Origin: Chitinophaga polysaccharea
GTDB taxonomy: Bacteria > Bacteroidota > Bacteroidia > Chitinophagales > Chitinophagaceae
Direction: 5' to 3'
DNA length: 64,000 nucleotides
NCBI RefSeq assembly: GCF_902150045.1
Contig: NZ_CABFVU010000001.1
Span: forward strand, 2,108,001 to 2,172,000
Shown piece by piece: positions 16,748 through 25,705 of the stretch (positions within the stretch are counted from its first letter, which is position 1; each line of letters opens with the position of its first letter). The position numbers were made by a program, and so were the translations under genes. The notes under the pieces were generated by a model. It saw only the letters and a list, made by a program, of their open reading frames with translations. It ran no database searches and was not told where the DNA came from.

Positions 16748-18802
16748 TTATTGCTTCATTTCAAGTAATTCACGCTCCATGGCAAACATCTGATCCCTCA
16801 AACGGGCCGCTTCCATGAAATCAAGATCGCGGGCTGCCTTTTCCATATCCTTCTTTACTTTAGCGATCGATTTCTCCATCTGCGGGATAGTTTTCACACC
16901 GGCCGCGGATGATTTTGCATATGCCATTGCGTCTTCCGCCACCAGCTGTACTTCATCGTGAATAGCCATTGGTGAATTTTCATCAAAGTGCTTGATCTCT
17001 AATACAGAAGTTTGCCCAAGGATCTGCTCCTTACTTTTACGGACAGTACGCGGTGTAATATTATGCTCAAGGTTAAATGCGATCTGTTTTTCCCGGCGGC
17101 GGTCTGTTTCATCAATAGTACGCTGCATACTTTCCGTGATCTTGTCTGCATAAAAGATCACCAACCCATCCACATTACGAGCCGCACGCCCGGCGGTTTG
17201 CGTCAGCGAGCGCTCATCTCTCAAAAATCCTTCCTTATCAGCGTCCAGGATGGCCACCAGCGATACCTCCGGCAAATCCAGCCCCTCCCTCAGCAGGTTT
17301 ACCCCTACCAATACATCTATATTACCTAACCGCAGATCACGCAAAATCTCAATACGTTCCAGGGTATCCACTTCGGAGTGGATGTAGCGCGACTTAATAT
17401 TAATACGTCCCAGATATTTGTCCATTTCTTCGGCCATGCGCTTTGTAAGCGTGGTCACCAGCACACGGTCCCCCTTCTGCACGCGCTTGTCTATTTCATC
17501 CAGCAGGTCGTCTACCTGGTTCACGCTGGGCCTTACTTCTATAGGTGGCTCCAGCAAGCCTGTAGGCCGAACTACCTGCTCCACTACCACACCTTCTGTT
17601 TTCTTCAGCTCATAGTCGCCCGGAGTGGCGCTTACAAATATGACCTGGTTCAACATATTCTCAAATTCATAAAAGTTCAGCGGCCGGTTGTCCAGTGCAG
17701 AAGGCAGTCGGAATCCAAATTCCACCAGGTTCAGTTTGCGGGACCTGTCGCCTCCGTACATGGCGCCAATCTGCGGAATGGTTACGTGGCTTTCATCTAC
17801 CACCAGCAGGAAATCTTTCGGGAAATAATCCAGCAGGCAGAATGGCCGCGCGCCCGGCTTACGACGGTCCAGGAACCTGGAGTAGTTTTCAATACCACTG
17901 CAATATCCCAGCTCACGGATCATTTCCACATCATAGTTCACCCTGTCGGATAAACGCTGTGCTTCTATCAGCTTACCGTTGGCTTTAAAATATTCTACCT
18001 GTGCCTTCAGCTCATCCTGTATTTCATATATGATCTGCTGCATCATATCTTTAGGCGCCAGGTACATGTTTGCAGGAAAGATAGCAGCGTTATCCACTAC
18101 TGTGATCCGCTTACTGTTCTGCACATCAATGGTTTCTATCTCTTCTATCTCATCTCCAAAAAAAGTAATCCGGTAACCATAATCCACATAAGGCAGGTTA
18201 ATATCAAGGGTATCTCCCTTTACCCGGAAGTTTCCCCGGTTAAAATCGCCGGTAGTGCGGCTGTACAGGGAATTTACCAGGCTGTGGAGCAACGTGTTGC
18301 GACTCACCGTTTGTCCTTTCTGTATGCGGATGATACCGTTTTCATAGTCGGTAGGGTTACCAATACCATAAATGCAGGATACACTGGCCACCACTATAAT
18401 GTCCCTTCTACCGGAAAGCAGGTTGGAGGTAGCTTTTAGCCGGAGTTTATCCAGTTCTTCATTAATGGCCAAATCTTTTTCTATATAGGTATCACTTACC
18501 GGCATATAAGCTTCCGGCTGGTAATAATCATAATAGGAAACATAATATTCCACCGCATTATCCGGGAAAAACTGTCTCAGTTCGCCATAAAGCTGGGCTA
18601 CCAGCGTTTTGTTATGGGTAAGCACCAGGGTGGGGCGCTGTACCTGCTGGATAACATTGGCAACTGTAAATGTTTTACCTGAACCGGTTACTCCCAGCAA
18701 TGTCTGGAAGGGTTCTCCTTCATTTATTCCTTTCGTTAATTGTTTGATCGCTTCCGGCTGGTCACCAGCGGGAGCGTATGGCGCATGTATATTAAAAGAC
18801 AT
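16748..18802 (-). CDS. uvrB: UvrABC excinuclease subunit B
   Basis: A 684-residue DNA-repair helicase-like protein that verifies damage loaded by UvrA and recruits UvrC. Walker A is GVTGSGKT (about residues 38-45), the damage-probing hairpin region is EYYVSYYDYYQPEAYMP (about 85-101), helicase motifs include LLVVDESHVTIPQ and VSATPGDYEL, motif VI is QTAGRAARN, and the C-terminal UVR coiled-coil (AARDLDFMEAARLRDQM) ends the protein. Length and motif order are complete. It is a single gene on the minus strand; the start at 18802 gives the standard MSFNIHAPYAPAGDQPEAI. Confidence 0.97.
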   Translation of the reverse strand: MSFNIHAPYAPAGDQPEAIKQLTKGINEGEPFQTLLGVTGSGKTFTVANVIQQVQRPTLVLTHNKTLVAQLYGELRQFFPDNAVEYYVSYYDYYQPEAYMPVSDTYIEKDLAINEELDKLRLKATSNLLSGRRDIIVVASVSCIYGIGNPTDYENGIIRIQKGQTVSRNTLLHSLVNSLYSRTTGDFNRGNFRVKGDTLDINLPYVDYGYRITFFGDEIEEIETIDVQNSKRITVVDNAAIFPANMYLAPKDMMQQIIYEIQDELKAQVEYFKANGKLIEAQRLSDRVNYDVEMIRELGYCSGIENYSRFLDRRKPGARPFCLLDYFPKDFLLVVDESHVTIPQIGAMYGGDRSRKLNLVEFGFRLPSALDNRPLNFYEFENMLNQVIFVSATPGDYELKKTEGVVVEQVVRPTGLLEPPIEVRPSVNQVDDLLDEIDKRVQKGDRVLVTTLTKRMAEEMDKYLGRINIKSRYIHSEVDTLERIEILRDLRLGNIDVLVGVNLLREGLDLPEVSLVAILDADKEGFLRDERSLTQTAGRAARNVDGLVIFYADKITESMQRTIDETDRRREKQIAFNLEHNITPRTVRKSKEQILGQTSVLEIKHFDENSPMAIHDEVQLVAEDAMAYAKSSAAGVKTIPQMEKSIAKVKKDMEKAARDLDFMEAARLRDQMFAMERELLEMKQ

Positions 18803-18876
18803 ATTGAAATTGTATTTGAGCAGTATCTGTAAAAATACTAAAGAATATGGAAGTGAAAGTGTTAAAAAAGATGCTT

Positions 18877-18884
18877 TAATTTTG
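18877..18884 (+). promoter_or_regulatory. -7 element of the S1/P1 nuclease gene
   Basis: taattttg matches TAnnTTTG, 23 bp before the ATG at 18908. No TTG at the -33 distance. Confidence 0.45.
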
Positions 18885-18907
18885 CTGCCACAATCAAGAA
18901 CGGACTT

Positions 18908-19699
18908 ATGAGAAAAAAAATTTTAACGGGGCTGATACTGGCCTTCCTGTTACCCCTTGCCTCTTTTGCCTGGGGCCCGAACGGCCACCGTATTACCGCC
19001 GAAATAGCCTGGCTTCACCTCACCCCGCAGGCGCGTAAAGCTATTACCAACATTCTGGGTAAACAAAGCCTGGCAATGATCGCCAACTGGCCTGATTTTA
19101 TCAAATCAGACACCACACATCAATATGATCATACAAGTAAGTGGCATTACCTCGATTTCCCCGGCCATATCGACCGTGCGCAATTTGACCAGCTGCTGAA
19201 GGCTGCTACCGGCGAAAACCTGTATACCCAAACGCAGGCCATGATAAAAGAGCTGAAAAACCGTAAACTTCCAAAAGATAAACAACGGTTCGCCCTCACT
19301 TTCCTGGTTCACATGATAGGCGACATGCATCAGCCACTGCATGTAGGGCGCGATGAAGATATGGGTGGCAATAAAATTGCCGTGACCTGGTTTGATAAAC
19401 CTTCCAACCTGCATAAAGTATGGGATGAGCAACTGATCGATTTCCAGCAGCTGAGCTATACCGAATACACCAAGGCGCTGGATATCGCCTCTGCGGCGGA
19501 AGTTAAAGCCATACAACAGGGCTCTATCGCCGACTGGATGTTTGATTCCCACCAGCTTTCCGATCAGATCTATGCCTATACCCAGCCTGATTCCAAGCTC
19601 AGTTACCGTTATAATTATGTTTTTGTGGATAACCTGAATCAACAGCTGTTGAGGGGTGGGTTGAGGCTGGCAGCCATCCTTAATGCGATATATAAATAA
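18908..19699 (+). CDS. S1/P1 family nuclease
   Basis: A 263-residue exported zinc nuclease. A Sec signal peptide (MRKKILTGLILAFLLPLASFA) leaves a mature N-terminus WGPNGHRITAEIA; in this family the N-terminal Trp amine and side His bind the trinuclear zinc cluster. Other ligands are visible in HTSKWHYLDFP, HMIGDMHQPLHVG (about residues 134-146) and NLHKVWDEQLID (about 160-171). It degrades single-stranded DNA/RNA with 3'-phosphatase activity, probably in the periplasm for phosphate and nucleoside salvage. It is shorter than fungal S1 but typical of bacterial members. The stop is followed within 20 bp by the repeat element 19704-19918. Confidence 0.93.
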   Translation: MRKKILTGLILAFLLPLASFAWGPNGHRITAEIAWLHLTPQARKAITNILGKQSLAMIANWPDFIKSDTTHQYDHTSKWHYLDFPGHIDRAQFDQLLKAATGENLYTQTQAMIKELKNRKLPKDKQRFALTFLVHMIGDMHQPLHVGRDEDMGGNKIAVTWFDKPSNLHKVWDEQLIDFQQLSYTEYTKALDIASAAEVKAIQQGSIADWMFDSHQLSDQIYAYTQPDSKLSYRYNYVFVDNLNQQLLRGGLRLAAILNAIYK

Positions 19700-19703
19700 T
19701 GGG

Positions 19704-19918
19704 GTCGCCTCCGGCGACTGCAGCGGATTTTGTCTGACTCAGGATTAAACTGATTAGGCTGATTGGATTACTTTGGATTTAAAATGATTAGGGGAGATTT
19801 AAGCGCATACTTTCGCTTATTTCTCCCCTAGCCTTTTATAAAATCATTACAAAATCAAATCAGCATAATCAGCCTAATCAGTTTAATCAGTTTAATCCTG
19901 AGTCAGACAAAATCTGCT
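19704..19918. repeat. Paired dispersed-repeat arms without a gene (empty element)
   Basis: Left arm 19720-19765: gcagcgg, then the core TTGTCTGACTCAGGATTA (19730-19747), then 9-nt units of CTGATTAnn type. The right arm (about 19855-19918) is the same sequence on the minus strand with one extra 9-nt unit; the first 31 nt of both arms are identical. A 6-bp hairpin with 3-nt loop (19704-19718) precedes the left arm. The 90-bp centre holds an imperfect 17-bp hairpin (19789-19805/19814-19830, taggggaga ... tctccccta). The arms touch the ends of two converging genes, S1/P1 nuclease and PfkB kinase. Confidence 0.8.
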
Positions 19919-20842
19919 CTACACCAGGTCGATATCAAAATTTACCAGCTGAACAAATTGTTCCAGGCGGGCGGCAATATCTTCGTGAGTAATTTCGCGG
20001 ATACGTTCTGTTCCGAATTTCTCCACACAGAAAGAGGCCATAGCAGAGCCTACAATGATGGCGGTTTTCATATTCTCGAAAGAAATATCCTTTGTTTTAG
20101 CCAGGTGACCAATGAAGCCTCCAGCGAAGGTATCGCCTGCGCCGGTTGGGTCATATACATCATCCAGCGGCATAGCAGGAGCGAAGAACACATGATTTTC
20201 AAAGAACAGCAATGCACCATGCTCTCCTTTCTTGATGATCAGGTAACGGGGGCCCATCGACATAATTTTACGGGCTGCCTTCACCAGGGAGTATTCACCG
20301 CTTAACTGGCGGGCTTCCCCATCATTCACCATCAATACGTCTACTTTTTTCAACACTTTCAGCAGATCATCCAGTGCTACTTCCATCCAGAAGTTCATGG
20401 TATCCATCACGATCAGTTTGGGACGCACTTTCATCTGGTCTATCACACTCATCTGAACCTGTGGAGTGAGGTTACCCAGGATGAGGAACTCACTTCCCTG
20501 GTAACTTTCCGGGATAACCGGCTGGAAATCGGCCAGCACATTCAGTTCTGTTGCCAGTGAATCGCGGGTATTCATATCCATATGGTATCTGCCGGACCAG
20601 TAGAAAGATTTTTCTCCTTTCTTCATCTGCACGCCATCCAGCGCCACTCCTTTAGCAGTCAGGGCTTTCAGTTCTGAATCAGGGAAGTCCTCACCAATTA
20701 CAGATACCTGGTTAATAGGCTTAACAAAGTTAGACGCTGCCCATGCGATGTAGGTGGCGGAACCACCAATGATTTTGCCTGACTTTCCAAAGGGGGTTTC
20801 GATTTCATCGAACGCCATAGTACCTACGACAGTGAGTGACAT
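19919..20842 (-). CDS. PfkB-family sugar/nucleoside kinase
   Basis: A 307-residue ribokinase-fold enzyme. The N-terminal pair motif is GGSATYIAWAASNF (about residues 26-39) and the C-terminal anion-hole signature is DPTGAGDTFAGGFIGHL (about 229-245), with the catalytic Asp of GAGD. It transfers phosphate from ATP to a sugar, nucleoside or similar alcohol; the substrate cannot be named from sequence. The opening MSLTVVGTMAFDEIETPFGK is common to a conserved Bacteroidetes PfkB group. It stands alone; its stop directly abuts the right arm of the repeat element 19704-19918. Confidence 0.9.
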   Translation of the reverse strand: MSLTVVGTMAFDEIETPFGKSGKIIGGSATYIAWAASNFVKPINQVSVIGEDFPDSELKALTAKGVALDGVQMKKGEKSFYWSGRYHMDMNTRDSLATELNVLADFQPVIPESYQGSEFLILGNLTPQVQMSVIDQMKVRPKLIVMDTMNFWMEVALDDLLKVLKKVDVLMVNDGEARQLSGEYSLVKAARKIMSMGPRYLIIKKGEHGALLFFENHVFFAPAMPLDDVYDPTGAGDTFAGGFIGHLAKTKDISFENMKTAIIVGSAMASFCVEKFGTERIREITHEDIAARLEQFVQLVNFDIDLV

Positions 20843-20919
20843 GCTTATTAAGTTATTTTATTATGTAAAAATTTAATGCAAACCTCGCAAAGGTAATTAC
20901 TTAAACAGAAAGCAGAAAG

Positions 20920-22335
20920 CTAAATCTTTACCTGCTTCCAGGTACCCCTCCGGAACAGCCATATAGCCACCAGGGCCGAAGTAGATTCAGATATAGCCAT
21001 TGCCCAGAAAACCCCTACCGGCCCCATTTTGAATGTAATAGCCAATACATAGGCCAGGGGCATCTGGAACAGCCACATAATAAACATGTTGATCAGCATA
21101 GGTGTCCGCGTATCGCCGGCACCATTGAAAGACTGGGTAAGCACCATACCATAGGCAAAAAAGACATACCCGGCGCTCATTAACCGTATACACTGCACAC
21201 CATAATTGATCACCACCGTATCTTCTGTAAAGAAACCAATGATGGCCGGCGCCCATATCATAAATATCACCGCTACAATGGCCAGGAAGATCATATTAAA
21301 GAAAGCCGCCCTCCAGGCCGATTGCTCGGCACGTTCTGGTTGTTGAGCACCCAGATTTTGTCCGACCAGTGCAGCAGCGGCATTCGCCATTCCCCAGGCA
21401 GGCAATATAGTAAAGATCACCACCCTGATGGCAACCGTATACCCCGCCACTGCATCTTTCCCAAAATGAGAAATGATACGTACCAGGAAGATCCAGCTGG
21501 CAGAAGCTATCAGCATTTGCGCTGTAGCGCCCGCCGCAATTTTAAGAATGGCCCCGATCAGCGAAAATACCGGCGCCAGGTGCTTCTTCGTAATGCGGAT
21601 CAGGTCCTTTCCTTTTGCCAGGTGATATAACTGGTATACAACCCCGGTGCCCCTTCCTATAAAAGTGGCAATGGCAGCGCCTTTCAACCCCAATGCCGGA
21701 ATTGGCCCCCAGCCCGAAATCAACAGCGGGCATAGTACAATGTTAAGCCCATTGGCAATCCATAATGAACGCATCGCAAGTGCGGCATCGCCGGCACCCC
21801 GGAAAATACCGTTGATCAGGAATAATAAAACGATCACTATATTTCCGCCGAGTAGTATCTGTGTATATACATAACCGTAATTTGCCACTTCACTGGCCGC
21901 TCCCATCAGTAGTAATATATCTTTCGCAAAAAATATTCCTGCTACACTTATCAGCACGGAAATAAACAAACCGGGGTAGATAGACTGCATTGCAGCATGG
22001 GCGGCAGCATCCGGATCTTTTTCTCCCGTTCTGCGGGCAATCATGGCTGTTGCAGCCATACTCAATCCCATAGCCCCGGTATACACCAGGGTAAGTACTG
22101 ATTCTGTAAGCCCTACCGTGGTAATAGCATTAACACCTAAGTGACTTACAAAATAAATATCAACTACCGCAAACAGGGATTCCATCGCCATTTCAAGAAT
22201 CATAGGGATAGAGAGCAGGAATATAGCCCGGTTGATGCTCCCTTTGGTAAACTCTTTTTCACTACCGGTAACGGCTATCTTAAATAATTGCAAAAAACGA
22301 CTTACACGTCTGGACGTTTTCGTTAAAACAGGCAT
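20920..22335 (-). CDS. MATE family efflux transporter
   Basis: A 471-residue inner-membrane multidrug/toxin extrusion antiporter with 12 predicted helices arranged as two homologous bundles. MATE landmarks are IFLLSIPMILEMAMESLFAVVDIYFVSHLG (about residues 37-66) and, in the second half, AAALVGQNLGAQQPERAEQ (about 322-340). Use of a Na+ or H+ gradient cannot be told from sequence. An N-terminal cytosolic extension of about 35 residues (TSRRVSRFLQLFK) precedes helix 1. It is a single gene; the start at 22335 is the first ATG of the frame. Confidence 0.92.
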   Translation of the reverse strand: MPVLTKTSRRVSRFLQLFKIAVTGSEKEFTKGSINRAIFLLSIPMILEMAMESLFAVVDIYFVSHLGVNAITTVGLTESVLTLVYTGAMGLSMAATAMIARRTGEKDPDAAAHAAMQSIYPGLFISVLISVAGIFFAKDILLLMGAASEVANYGYVYTQILLGGNIVIVLLFLINGIFRGAGDAALAMRSLWIANGLNIVLCPLLISGWGPIPALGLKGAAIATFIGRGTGVVYQLYHLAKGKDLIRITKKHLAPVFSLIGAILKIAAGATAQMLIASASWIFLVRIISHFGKDAVAGYTVAIRVVIFTILPAWGMANAAAALVGQNLGAQQPERAEQSAWRAAFFNMIFLAIVAVIFMIWAPAIIGFFTEDTVVINYGVQCIRLMSAGYVFFAYGMVLTQSFNGAGDTRTPMLINMFIMWLFQMPLAYVLAITFKMGPVGVFWAMAISESTSALVAIWLFRRGTWKQVKI

Positions 22336-22787
22336 AAACTTATTTTGAAAACAATAAACGAGGAACAGTACATTATATGTACCGCAAACTAAAACAGGAG
22401 AAGTGGGAGAGCGACAAGCGGAAGTACCGTGGTCTTAAAAAATTTTCATATGCTATCAGTTCATGCATCAAATGATGCTGAACAAATTTAATTTATTTTT
22501 TCAATCAACAAAAAATCATCTTTTCGAAGATGTGCGTTAATGTTAGTTACAATAGGTATTTCTGCATGACAAGAAAACAAGCCTGCTACGATTCAATATA
22601 GGTAAAGGTTACAGGCAATGGAAAAAAATATTTAAAAAAAACTTTACCTGTATCTGTAACTTTTTATTTCCACTGTCGTTTAACATCTCTAGTAAGCGCT
22701 GAAAAACCTATATTAAAACAAAGATCATAATCACAAAAATTTACAATCAAAAAACCACAATCGTAAAACCTTTATAAAACTGAAATC
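22336..22787. other. Intergenic region upstream of MATE and lipoprotein genes
   Basis: A 452-bp divergent gap. It holds a short possible ORF (22377-22475, 32 codons, see separate entry) and a TTCG-loop hairpin catctt-ttcg-aagatg (22517-22532). The rest is AT-rich and probably contains the two promoters. A TAACTTTTT stretch near 22658 is a near match to the -7 element for the lipoprotein. Confidence 0.5.
22377..22475 (+). CDS. Very short basic ORF (32 aa), doubtful
   Basis: ATG 22377 to TGA 22475 encodes 32 residues beginning MYRKLKQEKWESDKRKYRG, strongly basic and helical. An AGGAAC lies 14 bp before the ATG. The family is not recognised and it may be chance; it is reported because of its biased composition in an otherwise empty gap. 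Confidence 0.22.
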   Translation: MYRKLKQEKWESDKRKYRGLKKFSYAISSCIK

Positions 22788-23297
22788 ATGCTTATGTTCA
22801 ACAAAAACACACTCCTGAGCGGAGTAGTGATCGCTACTGTATTGGGTATTACTGTAAGCTCCTGTAAAGATGACGACAATCCAACACCACCTCCTTCAAC
22901 ACCACGTTCCAAGTCGTTTGAACTGAAGGGAACCGGCGCTGATAAAGATAAAAAAGTAGGTGACATTACTATTTCTGAGAATACAGACAGCAGCGTAAAC
23001 GTTGTACTGAATCTCACCAAAAACATTAAGGATGCGGATCATGGCGTTTACCTGATCGCTGGTACTGCTGCAGCTCCCAAAACAGACACATTGATCAAGG
23101 GAACATTTAAAGGCACTGGCGCTGCATTGAAAATAGATCTTTTGACTAAAGTAAAAACCATTAAGGTTTCCAAGCCAGGTGGCGTTCAGAGAGACACTGC
23201 CTTCAAGTATAACAATGCCTTGGAACTGAGTTCTTACCTGAAAGTAATGAAAGCAGCCGACACTATTGCTATAGGCAGCTTTGGCAAAAGCAACTAA
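22788..23297 (+). CDS. Hypothetical lipoprotein
   Basis: A 169-residue protein with a type II signal peptide: MLMFNKNTLLSGVVIATVLGI then the lipobox TVSSC (Cys about residue 25), followed by CKDDDNPTPPPSTP. An acidic linker after the Cys resembles the export signal that sends Bacteroidetes lipoproteins to the outer surface. The rest is one beta-rich domain (VGDITISENTDSSVNVVLNL, HGVYLIAGT, ALELSSYLKV) reminiscent of CHRD-like or Ig-like folds. No family was recognised with certainty. The gene is single, with a strong stem (23332-23441) downstream. Confidence 0.72.
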   Translation: MLMFNKNTLLSGVVIATVLGITVSSCKDDDNPTPPPSTPRSKSFELKGTGADKDKKVGDITISENTDSSVNVVLNLTKNIKDADHGVYLIAGTAAAPKTDTLIKGTFKGTGAALKIDLLTKVKTIKVSKPGGVQRDTAFKYNNALELSSYLKVMKAADTIAIGSFGKSN

Positions 23298-23331
23298 TCA
23301 ACAACCGGAAATTTACATTAGAACTAACAGG

Positions 23332-23441
23332 AGAGGCTGTATCATAAATAACTTTTACCCGATTTTACTCGGGTACCGGGTGGAGAAAATTTTCGTATTT
23401 GCGATTCTCACACCCATTAAGTTAGTTATGATACAGCCTCT
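23332..23441. repeat. 16-bp terminal inverted repeats: MITE-like unit or long terminator
   Basis: agaggctgtatcataa (23332-23347) pairs perfectly with ttatgatacagcctct (23426-23441). Inside is a second stem tacccga/tcgggta. The right end is followed by TTTTTC, so on the plus strand it could end the lipoprotein transcript. The ends GAGGCTGT...ACAGCCTC resemble insertion-sequence termini common in Bacteroidetes, and the unit is only 110 bp with no ORF, so a MITE is equally possible. Confidence 0.6.
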
Positions 23442-23498
23442 TTTTCGTGTTCTTTATTTAGATAGGACTACTAATTATATATCTGCCCGGACATTCAA

Positions 23499-23524
23499 TA
23501 AAAAAGCCGGCCAAACGGCCGGCT
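23499..23524 (-). terminator. Terminator of the T9SS helper gene pair
   Basis: agccggcc-aaac-ggccggct (23505-23524) is a perfect 8-bp stem with a 4-nt loop. On the minus strand it is followed by six T. It lies 60 bp after the stop of the OmpA/PD40 gene, so it ends the giant-adhesin operon. Confidence 0.9.
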
Positions 23525-23584
23525 CTAAATGGTTATTACAGGATATGGAAGTATTCCGGCTGATAAGCCGGTTAAGGGAAAAAC

Positions 23585-25642
23585 TTACTGACTACTATTG
23601 CTGTCATCTTCCGCTTTCACCTGAACCTGTCTTTTCAATACTTTGAATTCAGTCCTTCTGTTAAGCTGACGTCCTTCAGGATTGTCTTTATGATTAGGCA
23701 ATGAGTTCGGTGCAATTGGTCTTGATTTACCATATCCTTTAGCAATCAGCCTTTCCGGAGAAATGCCTTTGCTGATCAGGTAATCGACGCAGGATTGTGC
23801 ACGTGCTTGCGACAACTTATCATTGAACTTGACAGAGCCCACGCTATCTGTGTGCGCACTCATTTCAATGGTTAATTTAGGATTGTCATTCAGCATTTCC
23901 ACCACTGTATCCAATACAATTTTAGATTCTTCACGCAAGGTGGCTTTACCAAAATCGTAGTAGATATTATTGAGTACAATTGGTTTTTCTATTTCGTAGT
24001 GCTTGAGACAAAGGGTAGGATTATCCATAGAATCGATCCTTACCAGTGAATCAGTATTAAAATAGAGTGCTTTGGTGAAGTAGTTCTCTTTTTCAGCGAT
24101 TATCTTATAGTAGCGCTGTGGATCCACTTCGAAGGTATATCTTCCGGTGGCATCCAGTGTAACTTTACGAATGGTTTTTCTCCTCACAGTATCCAACAGG
24201 CTAACAGTGGCGCCTTGCAGCGGAAGGTGTGTATCACAGTCGATGATAAGACCGCTTGCTAACTTGCGGATACGTTGAACGCTGAATACCTCCAGGCAGC
24301 AGATGGATTCCCTGTCGGAGCTAATGAATCCTGCTGCAAAGGGATGTGTATTATCCAAAGCAGTGTAATAGATATCATCCTTTGGTGAATTCAATGGTTT
24401 GCCCATGTTAACAGGGGCAGACCACGTACCGAAATCGCCTTCACTCTGGAAAAAATCAAGACCACCCAGACCTACCCGGCCATCAGTGCTGAACACGAGC
24501 AGGTTTTTCTCCGCATCATAAAACGGCGCCTGTTCTTCATCTTTTGTATTAATGGTTGTACCCATGTTACGAGCGCCACCGGGAGTTCCATTGGTCATAA
24601 TGCAGTACCAAAGATCATTTTTACCCATACCCCCTGGTCTGTTGGAGGCAAACAGCAGATATTTCCCGTCGGCGGTAATATAAGGCTGCATAGAATTGTA
24701 CCCGGACACGTTCACATTTTCACCGAGTATTTTGGGCTCGGACCAGGCTCCGTTCTGGCGGCTACTGAAATAGATAGCAGATTGTTTCACCCCGTCTTTC
24801 ATAGACCAGCGGGTGATATAAAGTGAGTTACCATCCGGGGTAATTGCAGATACCCCCTGGTCATATCCTTTAGCGGCAGGGATCTTTAGTTTCTGGCTGT
24901 TATCGAAGGTATTACCACTTCCGGTAGCAGTGTAGAGGTCATTTACATAGGGGGTTCCTTTTTTTGTTTGTTTTTTGGTAGTGGGCTGCTTAGTGGTAGT
25001 AGGCAACGGTGGATTTTCGGCACGGGAAGAAGTAAACAATAGGGTACCTTGATCCAGGATCACAGGTGCATAATTTGCTCCGCCCTCATTTACATTGCCG
25101 GCAGTTTTTTCTATTGTAAATCTCGGTTCTTTATTGGCTTCGGAGAGAGCAAATTCACAACAGGCGATTTCAAGCGGGGTTCTTACAGACAGTTCATCGG
25201 CGACAGTATAGCTTTGTTTAAATTTTTTAAACTCCTCCAGCGCCTGTTGGTATTTTCCATTGTACCGAAGGCAGACAGCGTACCAATAACGTGCCTGGGG
25301 AAAGGCGGGGTTATTAAAGCCGACCAGTTGTGCATACCATGTTTCCGCATTTCCATAATCATAAAAGAGCCTGTAAGACTCGGCCAACCGGGCTACCACC
25401 TGCTGATAATCTTTCAATTTACCAGTTGGGGCGGCAGCGCCTGAAGCAGTATACGGCAATACCTGTTCCGGCTTGATCTTAAAAGTTCCCAGTGCTTTAT
25501 TATAGTACTGTGCTGCAGAATAATAATCCCTTGAATTATAAAAAACGTCTGCAGTATGTTTAAAATCGTAAACATACTGCGCTTGAAGGGTGCTCATTAT
25601 TCCTGTAAAAACCACCAGCCAACAGAGTGTAATTTTTTTCAT
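23585..25642 (-). CDS. OmpA-family protein with TPR and PD40 repeats (SprE/PorE-like)
   Basis: A 685-residue cell-envelope protein. The start at ATG 25642 gives the signal peptide MKKITLCWLVVFTGIMSTLQAQ; a 14-codon upstream extension has none. Domains: N-terminal TPR-like repeats (residues about 25-150, YSAAQYYNKAL, QALEEFKKF), a PD40 beta-propeller (about 190-440, LLFTSSRAE, YLLFASNRPGGMGKNDLWY, LLVFSTDGRVGLGG), a carboxypeptidase-regulatory-like domain (about 455-530), and an OmpA peptidoglycan-binding domain (about 570-672, MSAHTDSVGSVKFNDKLSQAR). It links the T9SS machinery or its cargo to peptidoglycan. Last gene of the operon with the giant adhesin and PorP/SprF. Confidence 0.9.
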   Translation of the reverse strand: MKKITLCWLVVFTGIMSTLQAQYVYDFKHTADVFYNSRDYYSAAQYYNKALGTFKIKPEQVLPYTASGAAAPTGKLKDYQQVVARLAESYRLFYDYGNAETWYAQLVGFNNPAFPQARYWYAVCLRYNGKYQQALEEFKKFKQSYTVADELSVRTPLEIACCEFALSEANKEPRFTIEKTAGNVNEGGANYAPVILDQGTLLFTSSRAENPPLPTTTKQPTTKKQTKKGTPYVNDLYTATGSGNTFDNSQKLKIPAAKGYDQGVSAITPDGNSLYITRWSMKDGVKQSAIYFSSRQNGAWSEPKILGENVNVSGYNSMQPYITADGKYLLFASNRPGGMGKNDLWYCIMTNGTPGGARNMGTTINTKDEEQAPFYDAEKNLLVFSTDGRVGLGGLDFFQSEGDFGTWSAPVNMGKPLNSPKDDIYYTALDNTHPFAAGFISSDRESICCLEVFSVQRIRKLASGLIIDCDTHLPLQGATVSLLDTVRRKTIRKVTLDATGRYTFEVDPQRYYKIIAEKENYFTKALYFNTDSLVRIDSMDNPTLCLKHYEIEKPIVLNNIYYDFGKATLREESKIVLDTVVEMLNDNPKLTIEMSAHTDSVGSVKFNDKLSQARAQSCVDYLISKGISPERLIAKGYGKSRPIAPNSLPNHKDNPEGRQLNRRTEFKVLKRQVQVKAEDDSNSSQ

Positions 25643-25705
25643 GAGGGTTTCATTTCTTTTTTCTGTATAAATTTTTGCCTCCATTCTGATTTGGTTTTTG
25701 ATAAA

